Source of the DNA: CAYSFE01 sp964430225
GTDB lineage: Bacteria > Patescibacteriota > Dojkabacteria > GCA-016699595 > JBAXKR01
Length of the DNA stretch: 64,000 nt
NCBI GenBank assembly: GCA_964430225.1
Contig: CAYSFE010000002.1
Span: forward strand, 1 to 64,000
Direction: 5' to 3'
Shown: piece after piece, positions 59,819 to 64,000 of the stretch
Numbering within the stretch: position 1 is the stretch's first letter
How the letters are laid out: the number at the start of each line of letters is the position of its first letter
Translations under genes and position numbers: made by a program
Notes under the pieces: model-generated
Seen by the model: only the letters and a program-made list of their open reading frames with translations
Told to the model about the DNA's origin: nothing
Database searches by the model: none

Positions 59819-59917
59819 TTACTTTCTTCTTTTAGCGGTCTTCTTAACAGCTTTCTTTGCTGTCTTTTTCTTAGCAGTTTTCTTAACTGCTTTTCTTACT
59901 GCTTTTTTCTTTGCCAT
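59819..59917 (-). CDS. 32-residue Lys/Ala-rich basic peptide (histone H1-tail-like)
   Basis: A minus-strand ATG (59915-59917) opens a 33-codon frame that reads MAKKKAVRKAVKK, then TAKKKTAKKAVKKTAKRRK, and a stop at 59819. Over half of the residues are Lys or Arg and the rest mostly Ala, Val and Thr, as in H1/Hc1-type DNA-binding tails. The strong terminator just downstream supports a dedicated transcript. The repeated 'KKTAKK' and 'KAVKK' units suggest internal duplication. It may bind DNA, RNA or polyphosphate; function is inference. Confidence 0.65.
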   Translation of the reverse strand: MAKKKAVRKAVKKTAKKKTAKKAVKKTAKRRK

Positions 59918-60018
59918 CTAATTGCAGTTTAAAAAGTAATATATTTAAAGATACAACATGTGTGGAATATTGCAATACCTTTCTATAAGATTACGATTCA
60001 CCACTTTAGAGCAATAAA

Positions 60019-61011
60019 CTAGAACTTTATTTTCATTACTTCTTTCATTTCTGATAGTGTCTGATTAGCTATGTCAGATACTACTTTAGAAGATGCTAAA
60101 ACATTTTGAAATAGTTCGTCTTGTTTTAACTCTGCTTCTTTTCTTCTTTCGCGAATAGGGTCTAAAAATGTTTTAAGTGCAATGAAAAGTTTTTCTTTTA
60201 CTTCTACATCTCCAACCTTACCTTCAACGTATCTTTCTTTTAAATCTTTTACCTCATCTTTATTTGTATTAAAGATGTCATGATAGATAAAAGCTACATT
60301 TCCTTCTAAGTGTCCTTTGTCTGTTGCTTTGACACGGGTTGGATCTGTATATATTGAATTTACCTTCTTTTTTAATGTTTCATCGCCATCTGATAAATAG
60401 ATACAGTTGTTAAGTGATTTACTCATTTTAGAATTACCATCAGTACCTGGTAAGTTTTCAGTCGTTCCAAACAATGCTTCGGGCTCAGGTAAGATATTTA
60501 CAGAATATGTTTGATTAAACTTACGAGCAATCTCTCTTGCATCTTCTATCATAGGAGCTTGATCTTTTCCTACTGGTACAAGATCAGCTTTAACACAAAG
60601 TATGTCTGCTACTTGATGTATAGGGTAGTAGAAGAAACCAAGGGGAGTAGATTCAGTCATTCCCTTCTCTGCTATTTCTGTTTTAATTGTTGGATTATGC
60701 ATTATCTTTTGAACTGAAACAAAGTTTGAAAGATATACAAATATTTCATTAATTGCACTTACTTCGCTTTGTATAAAGATTTTACATTTATTAAAGTCGA
60801 GTCCTACAGCGTAGTAGTCTTTAATGACTTCAATTATGTTATCTCTAACTTTAGATGGATTATTAAAGTTGTCTGTCAGACCTTGAATGTTGGCAATCAT
60901 GATGTGTGTATCGTATTCATTTTGTAGCTTTACTCTGTTTGCTAAAGTTCCTACATAATGACCTAGGTGTAATTTCCCTGTTGGTCTATCTCCAGTTAAA
61001 ATTCTTTTCAT
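60019..61011 (-). CDS. trpS: tryptophanyl-tRNA synthetase
   Basis: A 330-residue class I TrpRS. The HIGH-type motif is HLGH (residues 15-18, GDRPTGKLHLGHYVG) and the second signature KMSKS is at about 195-199. The tryptophan/ATP pocket segment DQAPMIEDAREIA is present. Length and order are normal for bacterial TrpRS. Start ATG 61009-61011. The intergenic region upstream holds only small hairpins. Confidence 0.95.
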   Translation of the reverse strand: MKRILTGDRPTGKLHLGHYVGTLANRVKLQNEYDTHIMIANIQGLTDNFNNPSKVRDNIIEVIKDYYAVGLDFNKCKIFIQSEVSAINEIFVYLSNFVSVQKIMHNPTIKTEIAEKGMTESTPLGFFYYPIHQVADILCVKADLVPVGKDQAPMIEDAREIARKFNQTYSVNILPEPEALFGTTENLPGTDGNSKMSKSLNNCIYLSDGDETLKKKVNSIYTDPTRVKATDKGHLEGNVAFIYHDIFNTNKDEVKDLKERYVEGKVGDVEVKEKLFIALKTFLDPIRERRKEAELKQDELFQNVLASSKVVSDIANQTLSEMKEVMKIKF

Positions 61012-61169
61012 AAAAGTATATGTGTAATATTTAAGATATGTTAGGTGATAAAGATATATTTATCAATATTTTAGATGTGAAAAATTTAGGGCTTATGCCC
61101 AAAGAAGAATATGTGTAGAAAAACTTAATTTCATAGATGTATTATATCACTACAGAGATACATATTAAA

Positions 61170-61856
61170 TTAATAAATCTGAACTGAAGCTTTTCTCCAA
61201 TTATCAAATCTCTTTTTAACTTCAGGATTCAAGTGATTTACTGCAATTGTTAAATCTTTAATAAAAGTAGTACGATTTCCATTCTGCCAGGCTCTTTGAT
61301 TTAATATGTCAAGTACAAGATTAGCGATAATGGACATTTGGGGTTCTACATTGTTACTGAATGCAAATCTAACAAAATCCTCTAACTTTTTTGATTCTTT
61401 ATATTCAAAATCTAATTCATTCACACTCTTTCTATTTTTTATATCTCTTAGTCTATCTTCAACAAGTAATAATAAATGAGTATTTACCTCACTAAACATT
61501 GGATTAAATTCAGAAAGTAGTAATTCATATGTAAAAGCATCTACTAGTCTTGTTAAGAAATCTTCTCTAATAGCTAAGAATTGCTTATCTTTTTCTTTTC
61601 TAACCATTAAATATTTACTTTCGGATAAGGCACTTAGAAGTCCATTTTGAAATCTAGTAAATAAAGATTGAGTACTTTTCTGATTAGGTGCTGAATATCC
61701 TTCAATTAATAATTTACGAATAAGGTTTCTTCTGTTACTTGAATATTTTTCAGAAAGAATAATTAGTTCAACACTATTTTCTGGAATTCTAGAAGAAGGG
61801 TTAGAACCATTTTGATTGCTCATTGCTTGATCACCTTCTTGTGTAGGAGGAGACAT
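61170..61856 (-). CDS. hypothetical protein, 228 aa
   Basis: An unrecognised soluble, mostly helical protein. The N-terminal 25 residues are polar and Asn/Ser/Pro-rich, probably disordered. The remainder is Lys/Leu-rich with a coiled-coil-like segment (DRLRDIKNRKSVNELDFEYKESKK, in two parts). No domain identified. A second ATG at codon 12 would start MSNQNGSN. Located between trpS and rlmN on the same strand. Confidence 0.5.
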   Translation of the reverse strand: MSPPTQEGDQAMSNQNGSNPSSRIPENSVELIILSEKYSSNRRNLIRKLLIEGYSAPNQKSTQSLFTRFQNGLLSALSESKYLMVRKEKDKQFLAIREDFLTRLVDAFTYELLLSEFNPMFSEVNTHLLLLVEDRLRDIKNRKSVNELDFEYKESKKLEDFVRFAFSNNVEPQMSIIANLVLDILNQRAWQNGNRTTFIKDLTIAVNHLNPEVKKRFDNWRKASVQIY

Positions 61857-61878
61857 ACTATGATACTAGCATATATTT

Positions 61879-62901
61879 CTATTTACGCAATATATTCTTG
61901 TTTGCTAGTTGGCCACAAGCTGCCTGTATCCTATCTCCCATAGTTATACGAATAGTTACAGGGATATTTGCACTCTTTAAAATATCATGAAATGCAAATA
62001 TCCTGTTACGACTAGATTTCTTTAAGTCTTCTCTTTCCATAATTGGATTAAGTGGAATTAGATTAATATGTGCGAGTCTATTCTTCATTAATTTAGCTAA
62101 TTCCCAAGCATCTTTAGCACTATCATTAACATTATCTATCATTGTATATTCATAGCTTACTCTTTTATGTGAATAGTCTTCCCACTCTCTGATGAAAGCC
62201 ATTAGGTCATTGAGGGAATATATTTTTGCTACTGGCATAAGCTTTTCTCTTAACTCTTGATTAGGAGCATGAAGAGATATAGCCAGTCTTGTTTTAAGAC
62301 CTTCTTTCATGAATGACTTTAATTGCCTAATATATCCTGAAGAAGATACTGTAATATGTCTATCCCCTAAACCAAATTCTTCCTCATTAGTGAATACTTT
62401 CAAACACTCAACCACGTTTGCATAATTAAGCATTGGTTCTCCCATACCCATAAATACAATATTACTTACCCTAGTCTTTCCTTCATATTTCTTATCCTTT
62501 AACCATCTAGCCCAAAACATTACTTGGTCTACTATCTCATTTGATGTTAGGTTTCTCATAAATCCCATAGCTCCAGATGCACAAAAGATACATCCGACAG
62601 GACAGCCTACTTGAGATGACACACATACTGAGTTCCTACCATCAGTAAATCTCATAAGGACTGATTCTACTAATTTCCCATCATGAAGCTTAAATAGGGC
62701 CTTGTAGGTCTTAGATTCCTCATCTTCAAGGAGCTTTTCTAGCTCCAGACTTGTAAAAGGGATGGTATTAGATATATACTCTCTCTCGAGCTTAGATAGA
62801 GTTGATATATCGCCGTAACTACCCACGATATCCTTAAAGAATGCCTTATTTAAAAGCTTTAATTTAAGAGGACTTAGTTTTTCTAGAGATTTAAAATACA
62901 T
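61879..62901 (-). CDS. rlmN: 23S rRNA/tRNA m2A methyltransferase RlmN
   Basis: About 340 residues of a radical-SAM methyltransferase that makes 2-methyladenosine at 23S rRNA A2503 and tRNA A37. The [4Fe-4S] cluster motif is CPVGCIFC (CxxxCxxC). The conserved MGMGEPMLN and AACGQL with its catalytic Cys are present. ATG 62899-62901 is preferred over the further upstream ATG at 63030: MYFKSLEKLSP matches the family start, and a TATAAT (62908-62913) sits only six bases before it. Confidence 0.93.
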   Translation of the reverse strand: MYFKSLEKLSPLKLKLLNKAFFKDIVGSYGDISTLSKLEREYISNTIPFTSLELEKLLEDEESKTYKALFKLHDGKLVESVLMRFTDGRNSVCVSSQVGCPVGCIFCASGAMGFMRNLTSNEIVDQVMFWARWLKDKKYEGKTRVSNIVFMGMGEPMLNYANVVECLKVFTNEEEFGLGDRHITVSSSGYIRQLKSFMKEGLKTRLAISLHAPNQELREKLMPVAKIYSLNDLMAFIREWEDYSHKRVSYEYTMIDNVNDSAKDAWELAKLMKNRLAHINLIPLNPIMEREDLKKSSRNRIFAFHDILKSANIPVTIRITMGDRIQAACGQLANKNILRK

Positions 62902-62913
62902 ATGATAATTATA
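62901..62913. promoter_or_regulatory. divergent promoter boxes of rlmN and the gene at 62918
   Basis: Minus strand: TATAAT (62908-62913), six bases before the rlmN ATG (62901). Plus strand: TATGAT (62901-62906), 11 bases before the ATG at 62918. The -10 elements interleave, leaving only a 16-base intergenic region. Confidence 0.45.
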
Positions 62914-62917
62914 CACT

Positions 62918-63274
62918 ATGAAAGAGGGAGAGAATAAAACAAAAATTGAATATCTTCCTATAGATAGAGAAACATTTGTTAAAACCTTCTTTCCATTAGA
63001 TAGAGTTGATGTTCCTATGTTTTCAGTCACTGTAGATTTAACATTTGGATTTATTAAAGGTGAGAATAAACACAGGGTTCATATTGTAAGGGTAAGTTGG
63101 GAAGATAATGACAGTATTGTTGGTTTTGATTCTCGAGAAAAAAAACATGTTATATATGACGCGAATACAAGTCCGGTTGAAATTTTATCGGGCTATCATA
63201 ATGGAAATATTCGAACTTCACTATTTAACCTACTCTCTTCTAAAATAGAGAGGTTTAAAAAGTTATTTGCTTAA
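62918..63274 (+). CDS. hypothetical protein, 118 aa
   Basis: A small soluble protein without recognised domain. Residues 1-110 seem mixed alpha/beta, with an aromatic/charged core (HIVRVSWEDNDSIVGFD). No signal or membrane segment. It is read divergently from rlmN with overlapping promoter boxes. Confidence 0.5.
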   Translation: MKEGENKTKIEYLPIDRETFVKTFFPLDRVDVPMFSVTVDLTFGFIKGENKHRVHIVRVSWEDNDSIVGFDSREKKHVIYDANTSPVEILSGYHNGNIRTSLFNLLSSKIERFKKLFA

Positions 63275-63278
63275 CTAT

Positions 63279-63488
63279 ATTTGAATATCCCCTCTTATTA
63301 ATAGTATAATGATTGATATTATGCCGGGGTGGCNNNNNNNNNNNNNNNNNNNNNNNNNNNNNNNNNNNNNNNNNNNNNNNNNNNNNNNNNNNNNNNNNNN
63401 NNNNNNNNNNNNNNNNNNNNNNNNNNNNNNNNNATTTGAATATCCCCTCTTATTAATAGTATAATGATTGATATTATGCCGGGGTGGC
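63279..63488 (+). repeat. 55-base direct duplication flanking a 100-N gap
   Basis: The 55 bases 63279-63333 recur exactly at 63434-63488, with 100 N between (63334-63433). The copies hold the promoter and first 11 bases of tRNA-Leu (GCCGGGGTGGC). An exact overlap of 55 bases is a typical k-mer size in de Bruijn assembly, so this is most likely a scaffold join in which both contigs carry the same end. The true sequence may be continuous, with one copy only. Confidence 0.85.
63436..63465 (+). promoter_or_regulatory. tRNA-Leu promoter
   Basis: TTGAAT (63436-63441), an 18-base spacer and TATAAT (63460-63465). The expected start at about 63472 lies six bases before the tRNA. The same boxes are present in the copy before the gap (63281-63286 and 63305-63310). 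Confidence 0.7.
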
Positions 63489-63561
63489 GAAATGGTAGAC
63501 GCACTTGCCTTAGGAGCAAGCTCCGCAAGGAATGGAGGTTCAAGTCCTCTCCCCGGTACCA
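63478..63561 (+). tRNA. tRNA-Leu (anticodon TAG)
   Basis: An 84-base class II tRNA. The acceptor GCCGGGG/CCCCGGT has a G-T closing pair. The anticodon stem is CTTGC/GCAAG with loop CTTAGGA, giving anticodon TAG. The long variable arm TCC-GCAA-GGA is typical of Leu. The T loop is TTCAAGT, the discriminator A and CCA is encoded (63559-63561). Confidence 0.95.
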
Positions 63562-63584
63562 ATTACTCTAATATTTTTGTATAT

Positions 63585-63962
63585 ATGATTAATCCTGGAA
63601 TTTCTTGGTTAAGTATATATTTTGCACAGAAAGCTGCAGAACTAGAAAAGAAAAGATTCGCTCATTTTTCTAAAAATAATGCATTCACTGAAGAAACAGC
63701 TATTGAATTAAATACTACTGATAAAGATATACTTGGAATTAAGGGTGAATCTAGTTTTTCTCCAATTAAAATTACTTCTAACAATAAATATTATTACGAT
63801 AAGGTTGCTTCAAAGAAAACTCAAGATTTTAATCGAATACTTTTAGTTATATCGCTAATATTATTATTCATTGTAATACTTATATTTTTTGCTCCAATTA
63901 TTTTTACAGTAATTTCTTACCCAGTAATATTACTGCTATTAATATTTAAAGGTTCCAATTAG
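63585..63962 (+). CDS. hypothetical small membrane protein
   Basis: A 125-residue protein. Its N-terminal 80 residues are polar (with LEKKRFAHFSKNN, then DKVASKKTQDF). A long hydrophobic C-terminus (ILLVISLILLFIVILIFF and VISYPVILLLLIF) forms two membrane helices. ATG 63585 is used; reading further upstream would run into tRNA-Leu. No family recognised. The last 38 bases of the window (63963-64000) show nothing. Confidence 0.55.
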   Translation: MINPGISWLSIYFAQKAAELEKKRFAHFSKNNAFTEETAIELNTTDKDILGIKGESSFSPIKITSNNKYYYDKVASKKTQDFNRILLVISLILLFIVILIFFAPIIFTVISYPVILLLLIFKGSN

Positions 63963-64000
63963 ATTGTTGATGCACATAATCTGCAACTTATAAGTCTTAT

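Noticed and set aside
61046..61065. Hairpin TGATAAA/TTTATCA upstream of trpS as a tryptophan T-box or attenuator
   Set aside because: No T-box core, no Trp codon run and no terminator; the stem is AT-only and probably chance.
61038..61118. A 26-codon plus-strand frame (ATG TTA GGT GAT AAA...) in the trpS upstream region
   Set aside because: No conserved-looking composition, no clear promoter or neighbours; a frame this short is expected by chance in AT-rich DNA.
63468..63584. N-terminal extension of the membrane protein at 63585
   Set aside because: It lies on tRNA-Leu and its promoter, so it cannot be a real coding start.

Overview
The window looks like a chromosomal segment of a small-genome, AT-rich bacterium of the Candidate Phyla Radiation (Patescibacteria), possibly Dojkabacteria (WS6) or a relative; the phylum is inference. 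Supporting signs are the low GC, tight gene packing, almost no Shine-Dalgarno sequences, giant 'tail-fibre-like' surface proteins, several short pilins with a Lys-Ala-Phe-Thr processing site, and scattered housekeeping genes rather than biosynthetic operons. UGA is used as a stop and an SPF-type release factor 2 is present, which argues against the UGA=Gly code of Gracilibacteria/Absconditabacteria.

Layout. 1-2.6 kb: a cut amidinotransferase-like gene, an alpha/beta hydrolase, a HAD phosphatase, a Nudix hydrolase and a DUF6869-like protein, then tRNA-Gln. 2.6-11.1 kb: uvrA, a hypothetical, a ZIP metal transporter behind a hairpin-rich leader, and dnaE. 11.2-22.1 kb: a surface block with a pilin, a Fic-fold regulator with a ruined active site, a 2315-residue repetitive surface protein, and a divergent O-antigen-ligase/TPR membrane protein. 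22.1-29.6 kb: tRNA-Thr, small membrane proteins, a TspO-like protein, a kinase-like APH, DUF218, histidine phosphatase, deaminase, tRNA-Gly, and EamA and MFS transporters. 29.6-41.2 kb: information processing (a lysS fusion, rsmE, mutS-recO, a CMP-kinase-like gene, and a T-box leader before an acetyltransferase gene and glyS), with a RhuM/Fic protein and a glycosyltransferase inserted. 41.2-55 kb: a delta-60-repeat surface protein, polysaccharide deacetylase, truB, VanY peptidase, prfB, a trypsin-like protein, yvcK, rpsT, membrane proteins, an AI-2E-family permease and a shortened mfd. 55-59.1 kb: a three-gene operon of secreted subtilisin with dockerin, pilin, and membrane-anchored cohesin-like protein. 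59-64 kb: methyltransferase, a 32-residue Lys/Ala peptide gene, trpS, rlmN, hypotheticals, a 100-N gap and tRNA-Leu.

How it works together. uvrA and mfd are DNA-repair relatives that both look reduced; mutS, recO and dnaE complete a repair/replication set. Cell-surface genes dominate the accessory content: pilins, giant fibre, glycan polymerase/ligase, deacetylase, D,D-carboxypeptidase and a probable cohesin-dockerin protease complex, which is the most attractive candidate for an undescribed system here. At the regulatory level, -10 boxes sit 4-9 bases before many start codons, so leaderless mRNAs seem to be the norm. The exception is a compact glycine T-box riboswitch before the acetyltransferase-glyS pair.

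No intergenic stretch longer than about 300 bases exists apart from the N gap region (63275-63477), which holds a 55-base duplication and the tRNA-Leu promoter. No CRISPR, IS element, prophage or rRNA was seen.
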